The position numbers and the translations under genes are program-made. Positions 48,249 to 62,602 of a stretch of DNA of 64,000 bases are shown here, in pieces. This DNA comes from Rutidosis leptorrhynchoides (taxonomy: Eukaryota > Streptophyta > Magnoliopsida > Asterales > Asteraceae), in contig NC_092340.1 in the NCBI RefSeq assembly GCF_046630445.1, forward strand, positions 16,222,001 to 16,286,000. The letters are read 5' to 3'. Numbering within the stretch: the first letter of the stretch is position 1; every line of letters begins with the position of its first letter. Under the pieces are notes generated by a model. It did not search any database and was not told where the DNA came from. It was given only the letters and a program-made list of their open reading frames with translations.

Positions 48249-48329
<81 letters not shown>
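48249..48329. repeat. (TA)n microsatellite in 3' LTR
   Basis: About 40 TA units. The matching tract in the other LTR (about 56260-56328) is shorter and lacks the internal TG interruption, so the pair has changed length since insertion. Confidence 0.95.
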
Positions 48330-48339
<10 letters not shown>

Positions 48340-48825
48340 CTTTTGTTTGTTAAAATTTTATTAATACTTAAATAATATTAAAAATGATAAAAAAATAATA
48401 ATAATGATAACAGAGTTAAAAATGATATTTTTAATATTAATGATAAAATGATAACTTTAATAAAAAATAATATTTTTAATAAGAATGTTAATTTTTATAA
48501 TAATGTATACTAATAATAATAATTATAAAATAATAATTTTACTAATTCTAATATTTATATTAATAATTATAATGATAATAATACTACTAATAATAATACT
48601 AATACCAATACTTATGATAATAATAATAATAATAATAAAAATAATGTAAATAGAATTATATAAAATCATGTTAATAATGATAATAATAATACTAATAATA
48701 ATAACAATAACAATGACAATCACAATAATAACAACAATAAGCATAATAATAATAATTAATAATAATAATGATAGAAATAAAAAAAATAAAAAATAAGAGT
48801 GTATACCCTTGTAACAGCTTTTCCT

Positions 48826-48898
48826 AAAAAAAATGCCCTGGACCAGGCTCGAACCCATGATCTCCCATTCACCCACTAACACACTCAACCATCCTTCC
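48826..48898 (-). ncRNA. tRNA-like Pol III module, 3' LTR
   Basis: Minus strand: A box TGGTTGAGTGT (48891-48881), B box GGTTCGAGCC (48855-48846), T8 terminator-like run (48833-48826). Confidence 0.6.
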
Positions 48899-50855
48899 AT
48901 TTATTTTTATTTGAAATTATATCCTTCTATTTATTTAAAACCCCTACAGTTTTATGTTCTTCATCTTCTTCTTCAATTCCTTCCAATTTCGAATTAACCA
49001 AAACAACCAAACTTTGTTTCTATAAATGGAACAGAGAACGATTTAAAATCACGATTATAAATCAATAGACTCAGCAAAACAAATAATAAAAATGAAAATA
49101 AAACAGAAGCCGTAGCTCCTGCTGTTCATCGCTGAATAATAAAAAAAAATTGATTTTTCAATTGGCAACGAATTTGATAAAGGTTATAACACGAATTTGT
49201 TTTCAAATTGATTATAGAAACTAATGGAATCATTAATTTACCTTGAAACATTAATATGTATTCGAATTTGATCAATATTCAACCGTTTGACTTCTTGACA
49301 CAAAAGTTTGACTCGTGAATTCTCCATCGATAGGACGAATTAGAAATTGAAATTATGCAGGTAGTTTACATGAATGATGACTAACAACCCTGCATTAATG
49401 GTTTTTAACAATGATTTCGATTTTTAATTTTTGGCATAAACGAGTTGGAACAGAATATCGATGGAAATGAAAAAAAAAAAATACCACTGAATAATTGTGT
49501 TTACTTGGTTAATATAGATAATGATAGTGGTAATTGATTGATTAAAACATATATTAGATGAATCGATTATATGGAGTGTGTGTGTTGCTGTAGGTTCACA
49601 AGCATGACAGAACTCAAAAGAAGGAAAAAAAAAGAAAAGCAGAATATAGAAGAAAACAAAACAGGTTTAGATACCTTAGGATTCTATTTTATTTTATTTA
49701 TTCCATAAAATGAGCTGCAAGATTCACTATGTAAGGAGTTTGTTTTTGCCAATAATTTACGGCAGAAGGGGGGACAAGAACAACAAAAAAAATACAAAAG
49801 GTGAAAATGAAAGATAACCAAATGGAGCAGTAGAGGAAGAAAAATGCATAAAGTAGATGTGATATCCATTTGAATGTAACTCTCTATTTTTATATTATGT
49901 AATATCAGTAATAACTAAATAAATATATAAATAATAAGAATACTAATAGTTATCATAATAATTAATAATAACAAAAATTTGTATTATAAAAACAATAACA
50001 ATAATTTTAATAATTTTTAATATTAATAATAATAATAATTCTTAATGAAAATGGTAATATCAATATTTAATAATATTACTATATAAATCATATAACTAAG
50101 ATCATAATTTTACTACTAGTTATAATAGTAATTTTATTAATAATTCAAATGTAACAATTTTAGTATTATAACTTTAATAATACTTATAATACTTAATAAT
50201 AATAAGTAAAGTGATAAAATAATGGTAATGATCTTATTAAACAAAAATGATAAAACTTTTAACACATTATATGTATCAAATTTCGTATCTATTTAATAAT
50301 ATTAATAATACTATCGATACTGATATTAATATAAATCTTTATTTTAACAAAAGTACCAATATTACCAATATGACAAATATATTGTATCTTTTAGTAATTT
50401 AATATATTGCTTTTACATATAAATAAATATGTAGTATTTAATAACATCTAATGCATATAATAACACATATTGATTATTTAATACTTATTTATTTTCATAT
50501 ATGTAGTAATGTACATATAATATTAATTAAGTATAGAAACCATGTATATATATATATAGATATATATATATATAATCATTTTAATAGTACCTAATTATTC
50601 TGTATATTATTTTGTATTACATATTACGTATTTAATTCTAATAATTAAGTTATATTTTATAATTTCAACCTATTATAAATACTTACATATATATTTACAA
50701 ACAACTGTTCGTGAATCGTCGGAAATTGTCAAGGTTAACTGAATGTATGACAATAGTTCAAACTTTTAGAGACTTAACATAACATACTTTGCTTATCGTG
50801 TCAGAACATATAAAGATTAAGTTTAAATTTGATCGGAAATTTCTGGGTCGTCACA

Positions 50856-50885
50856 GTACCTACCCGTTAAAGAAATTTCGTCCCG
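50856..50885 (-). promoter_or_regulatory. Region beside the 3' LTR where the polypurine tract is expected
   Basis: On the minus strand AACGGGTAGGTAC abuts the LTR start. It is only moderately purine-rich. The same sequence abuts the old LTR at 60227-60250, so it is a conserved part of the family. Confidence 0.55.
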
Positions 50886-51267
50886 AAATTTGATTGGGAT
50901 GGTCATGGCTAACACTAAAAATGTTTTCATGACGAATATGAGTTAATAGATAGAGTTTTATTACCATCGAGTAATAAGGATAAAATAATTCGATTATTTG
51001 AAGAGTACGAGTGAAGCTATCACAAAAGGATGAAATGAGTACATGCAAGTTTGTTTTAACCGGTGACGTAGTCATGGTTGAATTTAGAAAATAAGGTGCG
51101 TCTAATCTTTTGACGTTGTCTTGGTTGAATTTCGGGATTCTAGAGATTTAAAGAAAATCTTCAAAATCTAAAAGATTTGATCCTTCGGCGAATAAGGAAA
51201 AATTAAGATATCTATAATTAAATGCGGTCATCTGTATCGGTTGCTTTGTCTGGTATTTCCACTATAA

Positions 51268-51606
51268 ATGAACTTCCTCCCGTTCCATTACTTCTCACCA
51301 CTCCCATTTTTCTATATTTTAATTCATACTATCAAATTATCAGTCAATATGCTTCATCCAGTTCTGATCCTTGTTCTTATTCTGACTATCGTATCTGTCT
51401 TTATTCTTTTCAAACTTCCACCGGAGGATTCTATTCACTTCTACTATTACCTTGGGGTTATAGTATTTCTAATTCTCCCGTGTATTTATCTTGCTATACG
51501 TATTGATATACACGAATTGAAATTTTATGTTTGTTATCTGGCTTTATATTCTCCCTTATATTTCGAAGCTCTATACTTTTGTTTTCTCTTCCCGACTGCA
51601 AATTAA
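51268..51606 (+). CDS. Antisense hydrophobic ORF of the 11.9-kb element
   Basis: 112 codons (86 from a second ATG at 51349) on the strand opposite to the element. The shorter form has three hydrophobic stretches: around HPVLILVLILTIVSVFILF, YYYLGVIVFLILPCIYLAI and FYVCYLALYSPLYFEALYF, separated by short polar links, so it could be a small three-pass membrane protein. It lies 0.4-0.75 kb from the 3' LTR, where some Tat-lineage Gypsy elements carry antisense ORFs. The upstream sequence is shared by the related element at 60550-60700. I do not recognise the family. It looks open and whole, but expression is unknown. Confidence 0.45.
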   Translation: MNFLPFHYFSPLPFFYILIHTIKLSVNMLHPVLILVLILTIVSVFILFKLPPEDSIHFYYYLGVIVFLILPCIYLAIRIDIHELKFYVCYLALYSPLYFEALYFCFLFPTAN

Positions 51607-54600
51607 GCGAATAATGGTACAGAATTTGAAGATTTAGAGTTTCGAATGATTATAATGTTCTAAGCAGAAGAGATTGAAATCTCGCGATTTGCTTTGTCAA
51701 ATTACCAGAATCACTGAGGATCGAATTATCAATAATACATTTTATTGATATGTTCAGAGGTTAATTAGAATGAAAGAGTTATGTAACATGGCACATGATG
51801 ACGTTATGATCTGTGAATCATCACGTTCCATTAGAAACTCAGCATGACTTACTGTAATATAATCACGTTGATCAAGTGTCATTATATTATACTAACCCAT
51901 GCTTCAGTTCCCCATACTACTTTAATAATATTCATATTTTAAGCTCGGAAGTTTACAGAATATAGAAACTAACAGTTTCTATATGTTGTATCACTGATAG
52001 CACGAAGAGATTAATGATTTCAGATAAGAATAGTTATGAAAATATCTTCGGAACTATGGAGGATATTTATAATGAAAGACACGATGATATCTTGGAATTT
52101 CTAATATCGATGGATGATGAAGAAGATTTATCCGCAAGGGTTTAGATTCGGAAGCAAGGTATTCGCTAAATATTTCATCAGAAACAGAATCATCAGATTC
52201 TTTAAATACAGAGTTTGGTCCTTGTATTTATCCTTGGTCTCCTTCGTGGTTAGCTCAATCCATTTTCCAGTTCCAACTTTTCTGAGCTTTTCCAACATAC
52301 TATTCTTTATCATTAAACTTCCAACGATTAAGGTCGTTTACAGTTGTCTACGGTTTCTGCTGCTTCATTCCGCTTTTTCAACATTCAGAGTATTGGTTTG
52401 TAGACTGAGTGCTGTTCAGAATTTCAAAATGAAAGATCATAATTCTAAGAGATGAATATTATACATATAACTGTTGATATAGATATGCTGTGAGTTTTTA
52501 AAGTACTGATTGCTGATTCCCGGTAATTGGTATGTCAGTTCTCGTTACAAGATGCGAATGAGCATATGATAGGGTTTCAATGAATAAATATAATGATTTA
52601 TCAGAGAGATTTAAGTCAAGAAGTAACGAGGTTGCTGGTACGTCTGCTGGTAATATAGTGGAATATAAATGGTTCTCCGGTAACAATAAAAGAACACACA
52701 TATAAATCAAGGTTATAATATGGTTGTTTCGAATGAAAAGTCGACGTTGTCTTGCTGGAGCTGTGACAAAATTGGCTATTTTGAAGAAGAACTGCAAAGT
52801 TATTTTGGGTAATAATATCACTAAAGGAATTAGCACAGCTACGTGTTAAACGTTTACTTAGTTTTCGAGAGTTTTTCAGGTGCATAACTATATGTATCAA
52901 TCTTTTCTTTCCATAGGTGAAGTGCGGTTGGTTCATTTTCTCGCTTGAGGTGTTTTCAAGAATCATGGAAGGTTTGAACGTAGATTGGAATCGTCAAGAT
53001 ACAAATGAGGTTAAAGACGAAATCAAGTGGCAAACTTGAAGAATTGTTTAGTTTCATATGTTATAGTCAATATTTTAATTCATTTTAATTGTCCACAGTT
53101 AGCAATTCAATAATTCATATATAGTTTAATATATAAGATTCGAATTAATTAATACGTATCGTGACCCGTGTACATGTCTCAGACTCGCACAACTCAAAGT
53201 ATATATATTATTATAGAATCAACCTCAACCCTGTATAGAGAACTCGATCATTACTGCATATAGAGTATCTATGGTGGTTCCAAATAATATATATAGATGC
53301 GTCAATATGATATGTCAAAACCTTGTATACGTCTCCCGATATTTAAAGTGCGTAAAATAAATAACAGAAATTAAATAACGATAATTAAAGTGCGTAAAGT
53401 AAATAACAGAAATTAAATGACGATAAATAAAATTGCGAGAATGTAAATTGCGATAATTAAAGTGCGATAAATAAACTGCTATAAATAAAATGTAATCAGT
53501 TAGCTAGGAACAGTTAGCTAGGATTTCGTTAATGTGGATTCTTAACAAGATTTCTCATAGTTAATTTGTTTGTTTCTAACAAATTTTATTTTGTCCAATA
53601 TTTTCTTCATTATGCCACTTGTCGGATTCTGATAGGTCAAAATCTAAATATGAAATTGAATGAAAATGGTTATTCTGTGATGAAATTGGATTCGTATAGC
53701 TGTGGTTGTAAGTAGGATAGTAAATGACTGTTGAATCAGATTCGAAGAATGTACAGTGTAACTTATTAATGCAAATCTAAATATTCTTCGGGTATTACCT
53801 ACCCGTTAAAATATTTTCACCATTAACAGTTTGTACAAGAGAATTTTTAATTACAAACTTTATGAAAACATATATACATATATATTTTCTTCAGATGTAT
53901 TCATGGATTTAATGAGTTAATATGATATTAAACTCATTTGCTTTTCGGTTGGAACTAGAATAAATAATCTCTAAAACATTAGAGATTACTTATTCGTCAT
54001 GTCGAACGAAGATAAATGAGGTAGAACGATACGTAGAACGAAGATCATACTCAAAGTACAGATGATGATATTGAAATATGGATTGTTGATGGTACTGGTG
54101 CTGTTATTGATTGTACTGTTGGTGCCGGTGATGTTGCTGAAGCTGGTACATTTTGCACCATATTCTCGAATTGATTATTCGAGCGCGAAGTTCGTTGACT
54201 CATTACTCCAGGACGATTGTCGGTCAGAACGAGAGGATGAATAAGGTTCAAAATTGTGGATAGAATATAATCTTGTCGAGTTACCCTGGAAATGAGACTG
54301 AAAATGGTGTCTCGAACAGGTTCGCCGGTAAATGCTTCAGGTTCTTTGCCAAGAGTGCAGGTTGGTGGGTGGAAAGGATCGCCTTTTTCTCGTCTCCATC
54401 GGTTAAGTCGACTACGAACCCATCAGATGAATTAGGGATGGTTGACTGGTTGCTCCATTCCGGTTACACTGCTCTCGGAGTTCGAGTGGAAATCCATATC
54501 GGTATAGCTGTCGAAATAACTATCGAAATTGCTATCGGAATCTGAGGAACTCGAACTGGTTGAGGGATTTATCTCATACGATCAAATGAAGGACTTTTTC

Positions 54601-54992
54601 AATAAGAAAAAGATTATAGGATGTAGATTAGTACCCTGCAATACATAATTTACATATGCATATATAATACTAAAATCCCATAAGTTACGGAGGAATCTAC
54701 GGAAGTGGTCAGGCAAAGTCTACAGTAACAGATATGCTAAGATATGATTTAGCAGATACGTTAAGATACAAATTTTGTCTATACACTATTCATGCAATCA
54801 TTGCAGTAAAATGTGTCTAGACTAAGAATGATAAGCAGGTAATTTCCTAAAGATGATAAACAGATGATTTCCGACTAGAAATGATAAGCAAAACTTTTGA
54901 CATGCAGACACGGTCGAAGTCCAGACTCACTAGTGCATCTAACAACTATCAGTTAGACACACTAATGCAAGACCTGATTCGCTAAGACCACC
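51607..54992. other. Interior of the 11.9-kb element, degraded
   Basis: No domain assigned. 53343-53480 holds short repeats of AATTAAAGTGCGTAAA/ACGATAA-type units. 54050-54550 has less AT-biased, coding-like sequence next to the primer site, where gag would be expected, but it is too damaged to call. Confidence 0.5.
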
Positions 54993-55004
54993 GCTCTGAT
55001 ACCA
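54993..55004 (-). promoter_or_regulatory. Primer-binding site (initiator Met-tRNA)
   Basis: TGGTATCAGAGC on the minus strand, two bases from the 5' LTR end. Confidence 0.92.
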
Positions 55005-55006
55005 AC

Positions 55007-56256
55007 TAAAAGGACCCGTCCTAATCCATCCGGACGAAGTCCATATCGATTATAAACGAATCACAACAGTTGATTACATCGCGAGGTACTTGACCTCTAT
55101 ATGATACATTTTACAAACATTGCATTCGTTTTTGAAAAGACAATATTTCATTACATCAAAAGTGGACGGCATGCATACCATTTTATAATATATCCAACTA
55201 TAATTGACTTAATAATAATATTAATGAACTCAACGACTTGAATGCAATGTCTTTTGAAATATGCCATGAATGATTCCAAGTAATGTCTCTAATATGAGTT
55301 AATGCACAGCGGAAGATTTCTTTAGTACCTGAGAATAAACATGCTTTAAAGTGTCAACCAAAAGGTTGGTGAGTTCATTAGTTTAGCATAAATAATCATT
55401 TCATAATTTTAATAGACCACAAGATTTCATATTTCCAGTTCTCATAAACATACGTCCCATGTATATAGATAAAAATATCATTCATATGGATTGAACACCT
55501 GGTAACCGAAATTCACAATATGTATATAAGAATATCCCCATCATTCCGGGATCCTCCATCGGACATGATATAAATTTCGAAGTACTAAAGCATCCGATAC
55601 TTTGGATGGGGCTTGTTGGGCCCAATAGATCTATCTTTAGAGTTCGCGTCAATTAGGGTGTCTGTTCCCTAATTCTTAGATTACCAGACTTAATAAAAAG
55701 GGGCATATTCGATTTCGATCATTCACCCATATAATGTAGTTTCAATTACTTGTGTCTATTTCGTAAAACATTTATAAAAATTGCGCATGTATTCTCAGCC
55801 CAAAAATATAAAGAGTAAAAAGGCAAATGAAACTCACGCATATAAATATTGTAAAATAGTTAATAAAGCATTTGCATGTATTCTCAGCCCAAAAATGTAT
55901 ATAAAAAGGGAATAATAAAACTCACACATATAAATATTGTAAAACAGTTAATAAAGCATTTGCATGTATTCTTAGCCCAAAAATGTAATGAGTAAAAAGG
56001 GATTAAATGAACTCACCTAATGTATTTTGTAGTAAAAATACATATGACGACATTAGACAAACTGAACAATGCAGGGTTGGCCTCGGATTCACGAACCTAT
56101 ATCATTTATATATATTAACACATATATTTGTAATCTAACAAACTTATATATATAGTTATTTATTAGTTATATCATTTTTATATTAATAACCTATATGTTT
56201 CATATATGTAAAATAAACAAAAATATTAATTTTGTTATGTTATATTTATTTAATAC

Positions 56257-56330
<74 letters not shown>

Positions 56331-58854
56331 TTTGTTTGTTAAAATTTTATTAATACTTAAATAATATTAAAAATGATAAAAAAATAATAATAATGATAAC
56401 AGAGTTAAAAATGATATTTTTAATATTAATGATAAAATGATAACTTTAATAAAAAATAATATTTTTAATAAGAATGTTAATTTTTATAATAATGTATACT
56501 AATAATAATAATTATAAAATAATAATTTTACTAATTCTAATATTTATATTAATAATTATAATGATAATAATACTACTAATAATAATACTAATACCAATAC
56601 TTATGATAATAATAATAATAATAATAAAAATAATGTAAATAGAATTATATAAAATCATGTTAATAATGATAATAATAATACTAATAATAATAACAATAAC
56701 AATGACAATCACAATAATAACAACAATAAACATAATAATAAACATAATAATAATAATTAATAATAATAATGATAGAAATAATAAAATAAAATAAAAATAA
56801 GAGTGTATACCCTTGTAACAGCTTTTCCTAAAAAAAATGCCATGGACCAGGCTCGAACCCATGATCTCCCATTCACCCACTAACACACTCAACCATCCTT
56901 CCATTTATTTTTATTTGAAATTATATCCTTCTATTTATTTAAAACCCCTACAGTTTTATGTTCTTCATCTTCTTCTTCAATTCCTTCCAATTTCGAATTA
57001 ACCAAAACAACCAAACTTTGTTTCTATAAATGGAACAGAGAACGATTTAAAATCACGATTATAAATCAATAGACTCAGCAAAACAAATAATAAAAATGAA
57101 AATAAAACAGAAGCCGTAGCTCCTGCTGTTCGTCGCTGAATAATAAAAAAAAATTGATTTTTCAATTGGCAACGAATTTGATAAAGGTTATAACACGAAT
57201 TTGTTTTCAAATTGATTATAGAAACTAATGGAATCATTAATTTACCTTGAAACATTAATATGTATTCGAATTTGATCAATATTCAACCGTTTGACTTCTT
57301 GACACAAAAGTTTGACTCGTGAATTCTCCATCGATAGGACGAATTAGAAATTGAAATTATGCAGGTAGTTTACATGAATGATGACTAACAACCCTGCATT
57401 AATGGTTTTTAACAATGATTTCGATTTTTAATTTTTGGCATAAACGAGTTGGAACAGAATATCGATGGAAAAGAAAAAAAAATACCACTGAATAATTGTG
57501 TTTACTTGGTTAATATAGATAATGATAGTGGTAATTGATTGATTAAAACAGATATTAGATGAATCGATTATATGGAGTGTGTGTGTTGCTGTAGGTTCAC
57601 AAGCATGACAGAACTCAAAAGAAGGAAAAAAAAAGAAAAGCAGAATATAGAAGAAAACAAAACAGGTTTAGATACCTTAGGATTCTATTTTATTTTATTT
57701 ATTCCATAAAATGAGCTGCAAGATTCATTATGTAAGGAGTTTGTTTTTGCCAATAATTTACGGCAGAAGGGGGGGACAAGAACAACAAAAAAAATACAAA
57801 AGGTGAAAATGAAAGATAACCAAATGGAGTAGTAGAGGAAGAAAAATGCATAAAGTAGATGTGATATCCATTTGAATGTAACTCTCTATTTTTATATTAT
57901 GTAATATCAGTAATAACTAAATAAATATATAAATAATAAGAATACTAATAGTTATCATAATAATTAATAATAACAAAAATTTGTATTATAAAAACAATAA
58001 CAATAATTTTAATAATTTTTAATATTAATAATAATAATAATTCTTAATGAAAATAGTAATATCAATATTTAATAATATTACTATATAAATCATATAACTA
58101 AGATCATAATTTTACTACTAGTTATAATAGTAATTTTATTAATAATTCAAATGTAACAATTTTAGTATTATAACTTTAATAATACTTATAATACTTAATA
58201 ATAATAAGTAAAGTGATAAAATAATGGTAATGATCTTATTAAACAAAAATGATAAAACTTTTAACACATTATATGTATCAAATTTCGTATCTATTTAATA
58301 ATATTAATAATACTATCGATACTGATATTAATATAAATCTTTATTTTAACAAAAGTACCAATATTACCAATATGACAAATATATTGTATCTTTTAGTAAT
58401 TTAATATATTGCTTTTACATATAAATAAATATGTAGTATTTAATAACATCTAATGCATATAATAACACATATTGATTATTTAATACTTATTTATTTTCAT
58501 ATATGTAGTAATGTACATATAATATTAATTAAGTATAAAAACCATGTATATATATAGATATATATATATATAATCATTTTAATAGTACCTAATTATTCTG
58601 TATATTATTTTGTATTACATATTACGTATTTAATTCTAATAATTAAGTTATATTTTATAATTTCAACCTATTATAAATACTTACATATATATTTACAAAC
58701 AACTGTTCGTGAATCGTCGGAAATTGTCAAGGTTAACTGAATGTATGACAATAGTTCAAACTTTTAGAGACTTAACATAACAGACTTTGCTTATCGTGTC
58801 AGAACATATAAAGATTAAGTTTAAATTTTGGTCGGAAATTTCCGGGTCGTCACA
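55007..58854 (-). repeat. 5' LTR of the 11.9-kb element
   Basis: 3848 bp. Begins TGTGACGACCCGG at 58854 on the minus strand. Differs from the other LTR mainly in microsatellite length and scattered bases. Confidence 0.93.
56830..56902 (-). ncRNA. tRNA-like Pol III module, 5' LTR
   Basis: A box TGGTTGAGTGT (56895-56885), B box GGTTCGAGCC (56859-56850), T8 run (56837-56830), as in the partner LTR. Confidence 0.6.
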
Positions 58855-60007
58855 TACACGAATTAGTATCACCTGAATTGGTCAAGTTTTATAGCGAAAA
58901 TGAAGTTGACATGATGAATTAAATCAGTAGAAAATAATAAAAAGTGGATGGTGATATACAACTGATTTTGGATTATGTTGGTGATTGATTCCTTGATTTG
59001 TACTGGCTTGGAGACTAAAAACAACATCTAACACAGTAGGATGGTGATGTAAATCGAATATTGATTCCCAATTTATATTTATATACGATTTTTATTTATA
59101 AAACATAATTTTAATAAAAGTAATTCTATTATTTATTAAATAATAAAAATACTGATTATTATTAATAATGATAACATAATAATAATATTAATACTAATTA
59201 TCCTAATAATAACAATTTTTAGAAGAATAACACTAATAGTTATAATGATGTTCTTAATGATATTATTAATAATATTATTAATAATTTGTATTATCAATAT
59301 ATAATAATAATATTAATAATAATACTATTAATAATTATCTTTATAATATTAATACTAATTTCCTAACATGTATCTGTATATATAACAGCATATTTATATA
59401 TATATCTGCATATCTCTATTTATATCTGTGTTTGTATATTTATATATATTTATTCATAGGTTATATTTAATCTTGTAAATATAACTATAATAATAGTACT
59501 CTTAATAATGATAATAATACAAATTTATAATAATATAATAGTAATAATAATATTACTAATGATAATGATAATAACTACTATAAAATGTATACCATAATAT
59601 TGTAATAATGATAATACTAATAATACCAATACCAATATTATTAATAATAACAATGATATTAATAATAATAATACTATACCAATCATGTTCATATCTTTAG
59701 ATTATTAATAACACCAATGTTGATATTCTTATTAAAAGTAGTACAATAAAAATTATATTTATACTTGTGTTATATATATATATATATATGTATCATTACT
59801 TATATAATATAATATATTATATATTAACCTTTATTGATTAATTATATTATCTATACATTAAAAATATATTACAAAATATATATAGTTTCATTCTTAAATA
59901 ATAACTTTTTATTTTGTATAATATTTTACATAATTAACTTAATTGATTAAGTTGTATTTTATTATTTCAATTTATTATATAAACTTATATTCGTATGTAT
60001 ATATATG

Positions 60008-60011
<4 letters not shown>

Positions 60012-60064
<53 letters not shown>
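60012..60064. repeat. (TA)n microsatellite in old LTR
   Basis: More than 20 TA units in the third piece of the old LTR. Confidence 0.95.
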
Positions 60065-60067
<3 letters not shown>

Positions 60068-60226
60068 ACACTCATTCGTGAATCGTTGGGAATAATCAAA
60101 GGGTGTTTGAATACATGAACATAGTTCCAAAAATTTTGAGATTCAACATTATAGACTTTGTTTATCGTGTCGATATCATATTAAGATTTAAGTTTAAATT
60201 TGGTCGGAAATTCCCGGGTCGTCACA

Positions 60227-60701
60227 GTACCTACCCGTTAAAGAAATTTCTTCCCGAAATTTGAGTGAGGTTGTCATGACTAACAATAAAAATATTTTCA
60301 TGACGAATATGAGTTGATAAGATAGAATTTATCATCATTGATTAGTACAGATAAAACAATTTGATTATTCGAATAGTACGAATGAAGTTATCACTAAATA
60401 GTGAAATGAGAAGGACATATTTCATCATAACTTTTGACTAGTCATGGTTGAATTTAGAAAATAAGGTGCGCCTTAACTTTTTAAATTGTCTTGGTTGAAT
60501 TCCGGAATTCAAGGGATTTAAAGAAAATCTTCGAAATCTAAAAGATTTGATTCTTCGGCGAATAAGGAAATTAAGATCTCTATAATTAAATACGGTGATC
60601 TGCCTTGATTACGCTGTCTGATATTCCATTATAAATTAAACTCTTCCGTCCCATTATTCTCACCATTCCTATACTTTCTTTCTTAGTTCATACCTCCAAA
60701 A
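60227..60701 (-). mobile_element. Interior of the old Gypsy-like element, cut short
   Basis: Homologous to 50856-51340 of the 11.9-kb element, including the sequence upstream of its antisense ORF. It is interrupted at 60702 by another LTR before that ORF would begin. Confidence 0.8.
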
Positions 60702-62067
60702 TGAAGCGACCCATCCTAATCCATCCGGACGAAGTCCATATCGATTATAAACGATTCACAACAGTTGATTACATCGTGAGGTACTTGACCTCTATATGAT
60801 ACATTTTACAAACATTGCATTCATTTTTGAAAAGACAATCTTTCATTACATCGAAAGTTGACGGCATGCATACTATTTCATAATATATCAAACTATAATT
60901 GACTTAAAAATAATCTTGATGAACTCAACGACTCGAATGCAATGTCTTTTGAAATATGTCATGAATGACTCCAAGAAATATCTCTAATATGAGCAAATGC
61001 ACAGCGGAAGACTTCTTTCATACCTGAGAATAAACATGCTTTAAAGTGTCAACCAAAAGGTTGATGAGTTCATTAGTTTAACTTAAATAATCATTTCCAT
61101 CATTTTAATAGACCACAAGATTTTCATTTCCATTTCTCATAAACATAATCTCATATCAGGCATTTCGCAAACTGCATAAAGATAAAAATCATTCATATGA
61201 ATTGAACACCTGGTAACCGACGTTAACTTAATGCATAGAATATCCCCAAAATAGAACCTATCGTCTATATAATAATCTCGAAGTACTAAAGCATTCGTAC
61301 CCCGAATGGGACTTGTCAAGGTCCATAGATCTATCTTTAGGATTCGCGTCAATCAGGGGTCATTTCCCTAAATTCTTAGGTTACCAGACTTGAAGGGCGA
61401 TATTCGATTAATAATCCAACCATATAATGTAATTTTAAGTACTTGTGTCTATTTCGTAAAACATTTATAAAAGCAGCGCATGTATTCTCAGTCCCAAAAA
61501 TATATATTGTAAAAGCATTTAAAAAGGGAGCAAATGAAACTCACCTAATGTATTTTGTAGTAAAAATACATATGACTATATTGAACAATGCAGGGTTGGC
61601 CTCGGATTCACGAACATATATCATTTGTATATTTATTTTAAAACATATAATCGTAACTGAACATTTATTTTTATTATGTTTTAATTTTTATATTATTTAT
61701 GGTTAATTTGTGTATATATTCAAAATGATTAATATTTATATAGTCATATTAATATTTCCATCTTTATATACATAATTGTTTAGTGTTGCATTTATAAGTC
61801 AATAGTTGTCATTTGTAAGTATTTATATCAATAATTTTAATAGGTTTAATATATATAGTTATGTGAAATTTAATTATAATTATAGTTCCTGTAATAAGTA
61901 TATTTAATGTTCAAAATATTTGTTTACTAAAATGATAGTTTTGATAATAATGACTTACTAATAATAATAAGGATAACTTTATTAATAATGATAATACTAA
62001 TAATAAAAATGATAATGATAATAATAATAATAATACTTATGTTCATAATAATGATACTAGTAGTAAA

Positions 62068-62070
62068 ATG

Positions 62071-62160
<90 letters not shown>
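62068..62160. repeat. (AAT)n microsatellite
   Basis: About 30 AAT/ATA units in a row. The poly-Leu minus-strand frame over it is an artefact. Confidence 0.95.
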
Positions 62161-62161
<1 letters not shown>

Positions 62162-62602
62162 TAATGTAGTTGTAAAAATAATAATTTTTAATAATAACAA
62201 TGCTAATAATGATGATAATAATGTTATTAATAATAATAATACTTTATAATAATAACAATAATGATAATAAAGATAATAATACTTAATAATAATAATAATA
62301 ATAATCATAATTGTAACCCTAATCATAGTATTTATATTTACATAATAATAATGATAATACATATATTAGTCATTAATAAATATATCCATAACACTATTCT
62401 TAATTATAGCTATTGTCATAATAATAATAATATTGGTAAATGATAACTAATACATAAATGATAAAATTATAATATATACATCATTAATGTTAATAATAAT
62501 AATAGTTGTATTTCTTATAATCATAAAATCAATAATAATTATAATACATAGTAATTATAATAACAATAATAATAATAAATGTGAAACTACCTTCAAAGGT
62601 TT

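Larger units (their letters stand above)
46996..50855 (-). repeat. 3' LTR of the 11.9-kb element
   Basis: 3860 bp. On the minus strand it begins TGTGACGACCCAG at 50855 and ends GGGTCCTTTCA at 46996. It contains a tRNA-like module, triplet microsatellites, a (TA)n tract and two or three short repeats of the GCATGTATTCTCAGCCC block at 47770-48000. Confidence 0.93.
46996..58854 (-). mobile_element. 11.9-kb non-autonomous Gypsy-like element with 3.85-kb LTRs (LARD-like)
   Basis: LTRs 46996-50855 and 55007-58854 are nearly identical. Flanks TGCAC (46991-46995) and TACAC (58855-58859) match at four of five bases, a probable target duplication. The initiator Met primer site lies at 54993-55004 next to the 55007 LTR, so the element reads on the minus strand. 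The 4.15-kb interior has no recognisable pol; only degraded coding-like sequence near 54050-54550 and an antisense hydrophobic frame. LTR similarity suggests a young insertion. It is broken or non-autonomous. Confidence 0.92.
35686..60226 (-). mobile_element. Old 3' LTR of the TGTGACGACCC family, split by two younger elements
   Basis: Pieces at 35686-36185, 44860-46995 and 58860-60226, in register with the intact LTRs at 46996 and 55007. On the minus strand it begins TGTGACGACCCGGG at 60226 and ends GGATCGCTTCA at 35686. Total length is about 4.0 kb, similar to the intact LTRs. Two complete LTR elements interrupt it. It is older than both, and its divergence from the intact LTRs is obvious by eye. 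Confidence 0.85.

Noticed and set aside
48826-48898. A functional tRNA gene
   Set aside because: A and B boxes are present, but the box spacing is short and I could not draw a full cloverleaf with a proper acceptor stem.
62057-62362. Poly-Leu/Ile open frames over ATT/AAT tracts (also near 1588, 2000, 45469, 48523, 56512)
   Set aside because: They are translations of microsatellites with no other protein character.
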